Shown here: one piece after another, positions 43,195 through 55,100 of the stretch
How the letters are laid out: each line of letters starts with the position of its first letter
Numbering within the stretch: position 1 is the first letter of the stretch
Position numbers and translations under genes: made by a program
Notes under the pieces: model-generated
What the model was told of the DNA's origin: nothing
The model's input: the letters and a program-made list of their open reading frames with translations, nothing else
Databases searched by the model: none
Assembly (NCBI GenBank): GCA_037349105.1
Contig: JAYJMM010000113.1
Span: forward strand, 4,898,001-4,962,000
Direction: 5' to 3'
Source: Limnomonas spitsbergensis
Lineage: Eukaryota > Chlorophyta > Chlorophyceae > Chlamydomonadales
Length of the DNA: 64,000 nucleotides

Positions 43195-43765
43195 AGGCAG
43201 CATGTGATCAATGACGTTACGCCTCTGGGCCCTGCTCAAAAAAGGCCCAGCCGCATGAAGGCAGCATGTGGGCACGACGGATGTCGCTTTGACCCACCTG
43301 TGCAGCTCCCCCTCCTTGATTCAGCAGCATCCCCCACCAGCGTAATCTCCATACGTTTAAGCCGCACAAAGCTGACCCTCCCCGTCCTAGCGTCCCAACA
43401 GGCCCCAAGGGTGACATCCTAAAGTCCTAGATTACAGCAGCCTGGTTGGCAGCTTCCTGAATGCGCGAAGGCTTGGGATGGCCCATGGCATTTCCAAAGG
43501 CCAAGTTTCCCCCGCAGATATTTATACTGGTACCGGCAGTACCTGAGCTGGTTCGTGGGTAAATCAATGACGTTACACCTATGGGCCATGCAGAAGAAGG
43601 CTCGGCCGCGAAATAAAGAAAAAAAGGAAAGAAACTATACGGAAGAGGGAACAAAAGGTGAGGCCGGGAAGGCACACAAGTCCGACACCTAAGCTCCTCT
43701 AGTAACTAGCTCTCCACAATGTCTACAACAGCGTCCACAAAAGCAAGTGCATCCCACCCTTGCTC
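43195..43765 (-). mobile_element. LINE tail fragments, inverted
   Basis: Two minus-strand tail modules are seen (around 43205-43260 and 43560-43680), plus at 43725-43765 the CTTGCTTTTGTGGACGCTGT block in inverse. They face the plus-strand fragments at 41600-43060, giving a tail-to-tail arrangement. Confidence 0.55.
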
Positions 43766-44402
43766 GGCCTGGAACAGCTGATGGGTACAGGATGTGCCCT
43801 ATTGGCGCTCAACTAACTGAACAAAATTCAATGATCTGAAAAGCGAACTCGCATCGCTGTTCAGCATACAACAGTTGCATGTATGAGCCGCATGGACCTG
43901 TCAGGCCTGGCTGTCTCACGACCAGCTCATCGAGCACTGTCCAAAGATTCTGAATTCAACAGAGCAGATCAAAGAAAAATCGGTATCTTGTTCCGAGTCT
44001 TGTTCCATTCCTGATCTCACGCCCAAAGTCCATGTGTTCCTCCACAATTGTTCAGGTAGAAGTATACAACAGAGAAGACGTACTGGGTGAAATATCTTTT
44101 GATTGGCTTCCGACTGATACGGTAACAATAACGCTGTGCATGTCTGCAACCAAATAATCCCACTTTCAGGATCACGTATGATGCTACAATCAAACTATGC
44201 CACAAAGGCATTTGACTCGTACCGGTATTCAATTCCAAGTATTGGCATGGCTTGATGAGGGTTTCAAACCTGACAACTGGGCAACAAAGGCTAGAGCCTG
44301 CCATCTTGAGATTGACAATAACCCCTCGTGATATTGGTTAGAAGTTGACCGGTGGAACATGACACTACATGCTGGTGACAAGAGCCCGCAAATCTGTACA
44401 GA
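43766..44402. other. No gene recognised
   Basis: Only short frames without motifs or paired splice sites. It lies outside the left arm of the large inverted repeat. Confidence 0.4.
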
Positions 44403-45705
44403 AACAACATGGCAAACATGAGGGCTTTGCCCCCACAACCAGCGGAGGCTTGACGGGGGAGCTCCATTCAAAACTGTGGGGATCCAAATTTCCAAGGGCG
44501 TGTCACAGCGGCCTATCACTCCAAACGTGATATATCTACCACCTTCTGGATACTAAGTAGTAGAATGTCTCCCCCGGAGTCTTGACCGTCCTTGCGGGTT
44601 GACACACAGGGATTCAAACGGCAGGACATAGTGGGCTCTCTGACTACCGGTACTTTATACACGCCACCATGTTTTTCAATACCGGTAGTGTAGTGCAGCT
44701 GTCTTTTTCAGCAACCTTACACTACACCCGTCCTTCGGCGCAGCAAGTCCTGTTGCTTGGGCGGCCGACCACAGGCCGATTAAGTTTATTTGGGGGTCCT
44801 TGTGCTGTTGAGCAACTTTTCAGCTACCAATCCGCTTATGGCTGTCTGAGATCAGTGCAGCAAGCTCAGTTGCTTGGGTCGCCGACCCCAGGCCCCTCCT
44901 GGTTTTGTAACAATCAGCCCAGAGGTTGCAGCCGGATGGGCCCCAAAAGGTGTCTGGTGCATGTTAGAAGTATTCACCATTCAAACTGAATGGACCAGTG
45001 TTTATTTTAATACATGCCAGAGCACTTTCGGGGGGCCACCGGGCGGCCATTACTGGGCCGATTGGTACCAAACCTTGACCGGCCTATGGCCGTAGGCCGC
45101 AACAGTAGGGCTTGCTGCACCAGGCCCCCACGGCCGTAGGCCTTGATGTAGCTGCATTGTAGCCGAAGCGTGCTAACTTTATCATTGGAATGGACACGAA
45201 GGACAGTGTGGGATAGGCCGTGTGCAAGCAGCAATCTTGTTGAATGAAGTAAGGGGATACCGGTAACAATCTGTCAGATTTATTGAGGGTGCATGAGACC
45301 ACCTTTGGCCACCTTTGGCAGGCCGCTGAGCGAACACCACTGGACCGGTGGGGACCGAACTTAACCAACCAACAGCTGGCAGCCCAAGCATCAGGGCATA
45401 TGCAGCCTTAAGCACCCACGGCCGTAGGTCATGCTTTACCTGAGCAGTGCAGCACACAACACCTATGAAGTTAATGGAGCCGATTGTCTAGATTATCAGA
45501 GCTGATGCACTGCAACAGCTCAGCCATCCTCACCGCAATTTTCAAGCTGCCAGCAGGGTCCGTCCTTTCCGAGCCCCGAGCACATCAGCTGCGTTACATG
45601 TAACAGAAAAGGCAGTCTCAGGGAGAGAAATTAGCCTGATGGACCCAACCAGTTCTTGAAGGCACTGAGGGACACCATTTGTGCGCTTCAGCTACATCTC
45701 AGCCT
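44403..45705. repeat. Left arm of a large imperfect inverted repeat around the Argonaute 5' end
   Basis: It matches the reverse complement of 47274-48222 in long blocks: CATGAGGGCTTTGCCCCCAC, GTTGACACACAGGGATTCAAA, CAGCTGTCTTTTTCAGCA, TCCGTCCTTTCCGAGCCCCG, GTTACATGTAACAGAAAAGG. By eye identity is about 80-90%. The left arm contains extra DNA, including R1 at 44998-45180. The right arm has an internal 60-bp duplication (48000-48090). The inner end meets a TTAA-element fragment at 45706. Confidence 0.85.
44998..45180 (+). repeat. Dispersed repeat R1, best-preserved copy
   Basis: The order is CCAGTGTTTATTTTAA, GGGCGGCCATTACTGGGCCG, TACCAAACCTTGACCGGCC, TATGGCCGTAGGCCGC, GGGCTTGCTGCACCAGGCCC, TGATGTAGCTGCATTGTAGC. 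Internal GGCCGTAGGCC words are palindromic. Confidence 0.75.
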
Positions 45706-45834
45706 AGTTTTTGCCCTGCCGTCCTGCCCAAACGCAGTGTGACCACATTAGCGTCAGATTCACACTAAATCCAAACGCAACCCAAACGCAACTGCCAAAC
45801 GCAACCTCAAACGCAACGCAGTCTGACCGACCCC
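45706..45834. mobile_element. Truncated right end of the TTAA-flanked element
   Basis: It is nearly identical to 29995-30123 of the full element (CCCAAACGCAGTGTGACC ... GCAGTCTGACCGACCCC) and is followed by TTAA (45835-45838). The left half is missing. It sits between the inverted-repeat arm and the Argonaute start, ~340 bp upstream of the ATG. Confidence 0.75.
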
Positions 45835-46176
45835 TTAATGGACGCAAGCGTCCGCGGACGCGTCCGCCCGGAATAGCAGGCGGCAGACGGGGCGAAGAAT
45901 CAGTGAAGTGGAAAAGATGCCCGTCGGAAATGGCCAGCGCGAACTGAAAGTTGCTAGAGTAAAATGAAAGTGATTGACGGGAACTGAAAGTGGGGTCTAT
46001 CTACGAGTTAAATGTTTAGGTCACAGCGTATGGTACCCTGACTGACTGGACGTACCACATGACTCCGCACCCGCAGCACGGCCCGTCAAATAGCAAGGTC
46101 CTCATCTAATTTCCCAGTCTCAAATTATCGATTCGGTACAATAGGAACGCATGCATCAGCACTGACTTGACGCATC

Positions 46177-49100
46177 ATGTCTGGTAGAGGGAACCCTGGT
46201 GCCGATCGTTCTCAAGGACGAGGCGGTAAGCATTTCTCACCCATGGCATGAAGCCATTGTGTAATCAAGTGCCTTATGTTAAATCCATTGCTGTGTGCAG
46301 GCGGGAATTCGCAAGGCTCCTTCCAGGTGGGCTCGATCAAGATATCAGAATCGGATGAACCAATCTTGCGCAACAGCATCTGCAGGATAATGCTATCAAA
46401 TTCTGGGATGGCTGAGCAATGAACACTAGATATCCTTAATGCTAGCACATTCTATATTCGACGAATAGCGGTACGTGACTAGAAATATTCGTTGTGTCAT
46501 CTTCTGACCGCTTCGCATGTTCATGCACTCGGTCGTGTCTTGCAGGGTCGGGGCCATGGGCACAGCAGTACCGACAATTACGAGAGAAGAGACGGGCAGG
46601 GACGGGGCAACCGAGGGGGAGGTGGACCTCAGGCCCCTCAAGCTGGGCCGTCCCAGTCTTACAACCGCAGGGGCGGTGGCGCAGGTCCATCGCAAGGGCA
46701 ATCTCAAGCTGGTGGATCTCAGCCCTATCACAGGGGCGGCAGGGATGTGGACGCTGGTGGGCACCGCCAAGACCCTGCTCGGCAGCAGGGAAGTGCTCCG
46801 CCCATGCAGCGTGTTTCCCAAGAGACGAGGGAGCAGGTGAATATGATTATGCTGTAGATTGGAGGAAATTTGGTCGTGCAACACTCAGATTTGTGGAGAC
46901 ATGCCTTGTGGCTTACATTCTGATGAGTGGTACCGTAGTGTGGAATATGTGAAAATGTGTCTGGCGTTGCTTCAGATCTTATGCATGTGACAGGTTCCCT
47001 GCATACCACGCCGTGCCTCAGGTCTCAAACGGGGGCCGGCCAGTGTCACACTTCGTTAAGTTCAAGCAAAAGCAAACCGGTTCGCATAGTGCTATGAGGT
47101 GCTGAGATTTGCGACCACGGCTATACACAAAGAGACAACAGCTCCCACTCTGCAGTGTCTATTTTACATTGGGCCATACCACATTTGGGGGCCGCCACTG
47201 GGCCATTTGTGTCCAAACATGGACCTCTGGTCTGAGCAGCTGGGCTTGCTTCACCAGGCCCCCCGGCGGTCGTCCGAGATGTAGCTGAAGCGCTCCAAGA
47301 TATGCATTGCTCCTCAGTGCCTTCAAGAAGTGGTTTGATCCATCAGGTTCATTGCTCTCCCTGAGACTGCCTTATCTGTTACATGTAACGCAGCTGATGT
47401 GCTCGGGGCTCGGAAAGGACCCTGCTGGCAGCTGGAAAATTGCGGTGAGGATGGCTGAGCTGTTGCAGTGCATCATAGCTGATACTCTAGACAATCGTCT
47501 CCATTGACTTCATGGGTGTTGAGTGCTGCACTGCTTCAGGTGAAGCATGACCTACGGCCGTGGGTCTTAAGGCTGCATATGCCCTGATGCTTGGGCTGCC
47601 AGCTGTTGGTCGGTTTAATTTCAGTCCCCACCGGTCCAGTGGTGGTCGCTCTGCGGCCTGTTTTAGGTAGTCGCATGCACCCTTGAATAAGTCTGACAGA
47701 TTGTTACCGGTATTCACTTCCTTAATTCAACAAGATAACGTTTGCGGCTTGCCCTCGGCCTATCCCACACTGCCCTTCGTGTCCATTCAGTTTGCATGAT
47801 GAATGCTACTAACATGCACCAATAAAAACACCTTTTGGGGCAGCTTACAACAGGACTTGCTGTGCCGAAGGACGGATTTAACTTCAGTGTGCTGAAAAAG
47901 ACAGCTGCACACCATAATTAAAAACATGGTGGCAGGTATAAGGTGTCAGAGAGCCCGCTATGTCCTGCCCTTTGAATCCCTGTGTGTCAACCCGCAAAGA
48001 TGGGCAAGACTCCTGGGGAGACTTTCTACTACTCAGTATCCAGAAGGATGGGCAAGACTCCTGGGGAGACATTCTACTACTTGGTATTCAGAATGTGTAA
48101 GATACGTCACGTTTGGAGTGACATGCCGCTATGACACGCCCTTGCAAATTTGAATCCCCACATTTCCCCCCGCCAAGCCACCGTAGGTTGTGGGGGCAAA
48201 GCCCTCATATTTGCCGTGTGCCTGTCCGATATCTGTCAGGCCTAAGTTTTCCTCATCCTCTCGTGTATTTGCCACCTTTTCAGCCTGCGAATAGGGGCGA
48301 CAGGCTGTACGTGCTGGCAAACCACTTCAAGCTGACCTTGGGGCACCACTGCCGCGTCATCTACCGCTACCACGTGGAAATCGTCCCCGTTAACCTGTTT
48401 AACCCGTCGTCTTCCTCAGGTATGCTGGTCAATCTCTCATCGAGTACTGGTCAGCCATTTTTATTGTACTGTATACCACCAACTGCCCTCAAGTGGTTAT
48501 TGTTCCCATATGACTTCTTCCTCAGGTATGCTTTCTCCCTTCAGGTGCGAAAGCCTGACCCGTTAAGCTACGGGCGTTTGAAGGTTTACCTGTTGACAAC
48601 AAACTGCTGAACCTTTGGCAGGGCTTGATGCACCAGGCCCCTTTCTAGCTGAATTCTAGCAGAAGCACCCTTCAATAAGCAGTGGCAAGAAAACTACGAT
48701 AACACAAATACGAAACAGGTGTCACGCCCATCATGCCACTCCCATCTCCGCCTTCAAAGAAAGATGGAAATCTGTCTGAATCTGCTTCTGCTTGACACCG
48801 CCATTGGACTCCTGCTTATGCACGCCCTGCAACTCCAGAAAGCACAAACATCCGCCGAAGATGCACCAGGCCTTGAACCCTCAACCCTACATCCTAAACC
48901 CTGGGCCCCTGCCACCCGTGTTCCATCAGCCCTAGGTTTCTGTTTTGTGGATGTTGGTGCCATACACGCAGCCCCGGGCCGCGACTGGGACAATCTATGC
49001 ATACCCCTACTTCCCCTGGACCCCTCACTCTTTAGCCCACACTGCCTCTGCACCCTAAACCCAAGCCCCTACTTCCCCTGGACCCCTCACTCTTTAGCCC

Positions 49101-52100
49101 ACACTGCCTCTGCACCCTAAACCCAAGCCCCTACTTCCCCTGGACCCCTCACTCTCTAGCCCACACTGCCTCTGCACCCTAAACCCAAGCCCCTACTTCC
49201 CCTGGACCCCTCACTCTTTAGCCCACACTGCCTCTGCACCCTTAACCCAAGCCCCTACTTCCCCTGGACCCCTCACTCTTTAGCCCACACTGCCTCTGCA
49301 CCCTAAACCCAAGCCCCTACTTCCCCTGGACCCCTCACTCTTTAGCCCACACTGCCTCTGCACCCTAAACCCAAGCCCCTACTTCCCCTGGACCCCTCAC
49401 TCTTTAGCCCACACTGCCTCTGCACCCTAAACCCAAGCCCCTACTTCCCCTGGACCCCTCACTCTCTAGCCCACACTGCCTCTGCACCCTAAACCCAAGC
49501 CCCTACTTCCCCTGGACCCCTCACTCTTTAGCCCACACTGCCTCTGCACCCTTAACCCAAGCCCCTACTTCCCCTGGACCCCTCACTCTTTAGCCCACAC
49601 TGCCTCTGCACCCTAAACCCAAGCCCCTACTTCCCCTGGACCCCTCACTCTTTAGCCCACACTGCCTCTGCACCCTAAACCCAAGCCCCTACTTCCCCTG
49701 GACCCCTCACTCTTTAGCCCACACTGCCTCTGCACCCTAAACCCAAGCCCCTACTTCCCCTGGACCCCTCACTCTCTAGCCCACACTGCCTCTGCACCCT
49801 AAACCCAAGCCCCTACTTCCCCTGGACCCCTCACTCTTTAGCCCACACTGCCTCTGCACCCTAAACCCAAGCCCCTACTTCCCCTGGACCCCTCACTCTT
49901 TAGCCCACACTGCCTCTGCACCCTAAACCCAAGCCCCTACTTCCCCTGGACCCCTCACTCTTTAGCCCACACTGCCTCTGCACCCTAAACCTAAGCCCAT
50001 ACTGCCCCTGAACCCTTCACTCTTTAGCCCCTGCTGCCTCTGAACCCTTCACTCTTAAGCCCCTGCAGCCTCTGAACCCTTCACTTAAAGCCCCCACTGC
50101 CCCTGAACCCTTCACCCTAAACCACCACTGCTCCCGAACCCTTCACTCTTAGCCCCTACTGCCTCTGAACCCTTCACTCTAAACCACTAATGCCCCTGTA
50201 CCCTTCACTCTTTAGGCCCTAGTGACCCTGAACCCTGCTCTCTTGCACAGGTACAGGCACACAGTGCCTGTGCAAGATAAGCAGTGTTGTGCTGTGTGTC
50301 TGTATTACTACAGAAGGAAGCGCACTGCCGACACGTTGCCGCACGCAGCTGCTGCGCGCAGGGCATGGCCTTTCTGGCCGTCTGCCCTCGCCCCCGTGTC
50401 GCTAAGCCCCTACTGCCCCTGACCCCTTTACTCTTAGAACCTACTGCCCCTGAACCCTTTTCTCTTAGCCCCTACTGCCCCTGACCCCTTTACCCTTAGC
50501 CCCTACTGGCCCCGAACCCCTTTGCTCTTAGCCCCTACTGCCCCTGAACCCTTTACCCTTACGCCCCTACTGGCCCCGAACCCCTTTGCTCTTAGCCCCT
50601 ATTGCCTCTGAACCTTTCACTCTTTAGCCCCTACTGCCCCTGAACCCTTTACTCTTAAGCCCCTACTGGCCCCGAACCCCTTTACTCTTAGCCCCCACTG
50701 CCTCTGAACCTTTCACTCTCTAGCCCCGACTGCACCTAAACCCTTTACCCTGAAGCCCCTATGCCTCTATATCCTCTGCTATTAAGCCCCACTGTTCCTG
50801 CCTGCAGCCTCTGATGTCTGTGCATCTGAGGCCACTGGTGCTGGGCCGTGACTGGTACAACGTATGCCCGTCCCTGATGCCCCATCGTGCAGGCCATGCA
50901 TGCGCTGTTGTGGTCCATGCTGTTGGCATGGTGCTGAGCCGCGACTAGGTTGACCTATGCCCACCATGTCGTGTCTGTAAAGACTGATGCCCGCCCTGCT
51001 GCCTGCCCTGCTGACTTGAGACTTGAATCTTAGAACATGATTGGTATGATGCTTAGTATTTTTTAAACGAAATTTAACCCTTATCCCCTTTGTGTCCCAT
51101 CAGGCCTGAAGCTATATATGATTGGCGGTGCGGCGCCTGGTCTTTTAAAACAAAGCTGAACCCTAAACCCCTGCTTCCCCTTTTGTGTCCCGTCAGGCCC
51201 TGTGCGTGCTGTGGAGATGCGAGCTCTGCGTTTTGCGCAGGGCCGTGACCTGGTCAAGAAATGGGCTGCGGGGCTGGATGCTATCGCGCCACACCAGTAT
51301 GCCTTCGACAGCCGCCACATCTTGCTGACCACCAGGCCTCTTCCGTTTCAGAAGGACGGGGGGGAGGAGATCGCCATGGGGCGACAGAGGTTCAAGGTGA
51401 GTGTGTGTATGGGCTGGGGAGAGCCGTGGGAGATGTGGGGGCATGGCGCTGCACCACACCAGGATGCCTTTGACAGCCACCACATCCTGCCATCTACCAT
51501 GAACCTTGAGGGGTGGGGGAGGGCGGCATTGCAACGGTCGAACAGCCCTTCAACGTATGTCTAGGCTTGTGTGTGTATGGTGGTGTGTGTGTGCATATCC
51601 TGTTGACCAGCAGGCACCTGAGGCCCAGGAGGGGGGGTCGCGATTGCGATGGTTAATGACAGTTGAAGGTGTACAGGCAGGGCGGGTGGAAGGTGTGTGT
51701 GGGGCATGATGACTGAGGATCTGTGTTCCTGTATTTATTGTGGATTCCGGTCGGGTGGGGTTGGAGCAACAAGGTGTCTGCTGCTTGAGTGACTGGTCGT
51801 GGGCCTTTCCTGATTTTGTCCCCAAGGGCACAGCGATGGCTGCGCAGTGGCTTGCCAATTTTTTAAGGGTTGAACCGCAGTACAGCACCCCATATCAGTT
51901 ATATCACGGCATCCAGTCGAATGCCAGCCGTCGCTTGTGTAAACGATTCGACTCTGCATACCGTGTCTCTTGCCGCTCACTGATGACCTCGTTAGTAAGC
52001 CAGATATGTTTATCCTGTCATGCAGCTCACTTACGAATTCAATCGCGAGCTGGATCTGGTTGCTGCGGCGGAGGCCTTCATGTCGGGGCGGGTGGGATCC

Positions 52101-55100
52101 CTCAATGACGCCAACAGAGAGGTCCTGCAGGTGACTTGCAGTTTGAATGGACATGATCATGACACCTGAGTCGAAAAGTAAAGCAGCTTTAAACCTTGCA
52201 TGACGTCATGCATGCAAACGTCCTGGGGCGCAGACCGGCATGCGTGCATCATGGAGCAAGGACCCAGTGAGGTGCCATGACAGGGTGGGTGGGAGCCGCC
52301 TACAATGACAGGATGGGTGGGAGCCGCCTACAATGACAGGGTGGGTGGGAGCCGCCTACAATGACAGGGTGGGTGGGAGCCGCCTACAATGACAGGGTGG
52401 GTGGGAGCCGCCTACCATGAGAGGTCCTGCTGGTAAGCAGTGTCTCTTTTTACATGGGTTTGCGACTATTCAGCTACCCACCGGCGGTCTTATGCATGGC
52501 CTTCCTTATTGCTTGGGTAGCTGGCCATTGGCAGGTTAGGGTCTGGCCCCAATTGAGATTTTCGCGGTGGAGGGGTGGTCCGCTGGAGGTGGTCTGGCAG
52601 CGATGGAAGAAACCCTGACCCAGATCCTGAACCCTGAATCTCCCCTGCAGGCCCCAGACTTTGTGGTGGAGCACAGCATGGCAGCCTTCCCTGGCAGGCC
52701 TCATCATAAACCCTTAACCTCGCGGCAGGCCCTGTTTATTGTACTGCGGCAAAGCATGGCGGCCCTCCCTGACAGGCCCTTACCTAGATCCTAATCCCTC
52801 AACCTCCCTGGCAGGCCCTGGACATTGTGCTGCGGCACAGCATGGCAGCCCTAATCGGCGCAGTGCCAAGAGGGGCGTCGGTCTACTTCATGCCGGACAG
52901 ATTGCAGCACAGGATGCCCCTGCAACAAGGGGGTGCTGGCCCAGCGAGGCCTAACCCTATTCCGCTGGATAATAGAACAGTGGTAGGGCCTAATGGGATT
53001 GTTTTATTGCACTCGTAATTACCGATGTACACTTAGAAGCCATTATAGCTGCGTGCTGGCCTGCAGCCGCGGGGTCCCGGTGCAGCATGCCTCACTGCTT
53101 GCGCTGCAGGCCGCAGATTGCTGCGCAGGCCCTGACCTAGATCCGTAACCCTTAACCTCCATCGACCAAGCGGTGGCTGAATGGAAGCCATCAAGATGCG
53201 CATCGAGATACTACGGGTCAAGCTGCCTCCTGAAACACGCAGGTCTTCCGGTCAGGGTTTAGGCCGAACTGGTTATCGAAAGACACAAGCCTTAGAGTTC
53301 AGGTCTTTTAGGTCGAGCTTCGTGTTGAAGCACCTAAGCCTTAGGGTTCAGGGTTTACGACGGGCACATCCTTTTGTCTGTTTGTTTTTGTGTGTGTTTG
53401 CTCACGGTGTGTAGCATTATGGCATCCAATTCATCATGGTGCACGCTTGTCTGAACAGCATATGTGGTGTTGTCGACTGTGTTGCTCCACATCTGGCATG
53501 TTGCTGAACAGCCGGCCTGATGCTTTATTGCCCACGACTATTTGCTTTACATCCTGTCGCCTGCTGCTGAACAGTCTTTTACTTCCCAGTCGGCCTGTAG
53601 ATTCACATCATGTTCTCTGCTCCTCCCAGCTGGCCTGTTTCTTCACATTATGTTCCTTGTTGCAGGGAGTGGTCGGCTTCAGCGCCAGCATCGCCCTCAG
53701 TGCCAGCGGATTGACCCTGAGCATGGATGCAAGCATGACGGCTTTTGTGAAGTGAGTGGGGTAAGGGGTTAAGGTTTAGGTCAAAGGACTGTTGAAACCT
53801 GGACTCTTAACCAATGGATGCAGGCAGAACATTTTTTGTGGGTGAGCAGGATTGAGTTAAAGTATGCAGGTGAGACATGCCCATGGGAGCGGGCATACCA
53901 ACTTTTGTTTAGTGAGTGGGCTTTTGGTCTGTGAAGAAGTGGGAGAGCTGTCCTAACCTGAGGGATGGGCAGGCCCAGCAAGTGGGTCAGGCAAGTATGC
54001 TGGATGGGCATGCCCAACGACCTGCCGGCAGATTAAAGATTTGAAGTGGGGTGGGGATGATGTGGTTGCTGGCGGATCTTTACTTGAAATCTGACTCTTG
54101 AGATCAGATAATTATCAGTGCAGCTCACCATTTTGGATCATCGTGACGCCCCCCTTGCAGGGAGCAGCCGCTCCTGAACTACATGGCAGACATCCTGGAG
54201 GCCCGAGGAACCTCGCCGGGAGAAATGCTTGAGGCCATCAGTAACGCCTCCAGACCCAAGCTCAAGCTCTTGTACAGGGCCATCAAGGGCCTTGAGGTGG
54301 GCACATGTAGCTGATTGTGTAGCTGAATAAAGCCCAGGGCCTTGTTTAGGCCAATCAAGGTGGGCATCTGTATGGTAGCTGATTGTGTAGCTGATCAAAG
54401 CCCAGGGCCTTGTTTAGGGCAATCAAGGTGGGCATCTGTATGGTAGCTGATTGTGTAGCTGATCAAAGCCCAGGGCCTTGTTTAGGGCAATCAAGGTGGG
54501 CATCTGTATGGTAGCTGATTGTGTAGCTGATCAAAGCCCAGGGCCTTGTTTAGGGCAATCAAGGTGGGCATCTGTATGGTAGCTGATTGTGTAGCTGATC
54601 AAAGCCCAGGGCCTTGTTCAGGGCAATCAAGGTGGACATCTGTATGGTAGCTGATTATGTAGCAGATCAAAGCCCAGGGCCTTGTTCAGGGCAATCAAGG
54701 TGGGCATCTGTATGGTAGCTGATTGTGTAGCTGAATAAAGCCCAGGGCCTTGTTTAGGGCAATCAAGGTGGGCATCTGTATGGTAGCTGATTGTGTAGCT
54801 GATCAAAGCCCAGGGCCTTGTTTAGGGCAATCAAGGTGGGCATCTGTATGGTAGCTGATTGCGTAGCTGATCAAAGCCCAGGGCCTTGTTTAGGGCAATC
54901 AAGGTGGGCATCTGTATGGTAGCTGATTGTGTAGCTGATCAAAGCCCAGGGCCTTGTTCAGGGCAATCAAGGGGTTTGGGCCGGGCATATGTAGCTATTT
55001 GTGTAGCTGATTCAAGGCCAGGGTCTCGTTCAGGCCTGAAGAGTGTGACTGGTAGTTGTGAAGGTGGTTAGTTGTTATAACAACCCATCACGCTTAACCC

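Noticed and set aside
48540..48600. Extra Argonaute exon after the CAG at ~48545, and another candidate at ~48720-48790
   Set aside because: Wrong phase or in-frame stops. Exon 4 joins directly and in phase to exon 5 at 51197 with continuous N-domain similarity.
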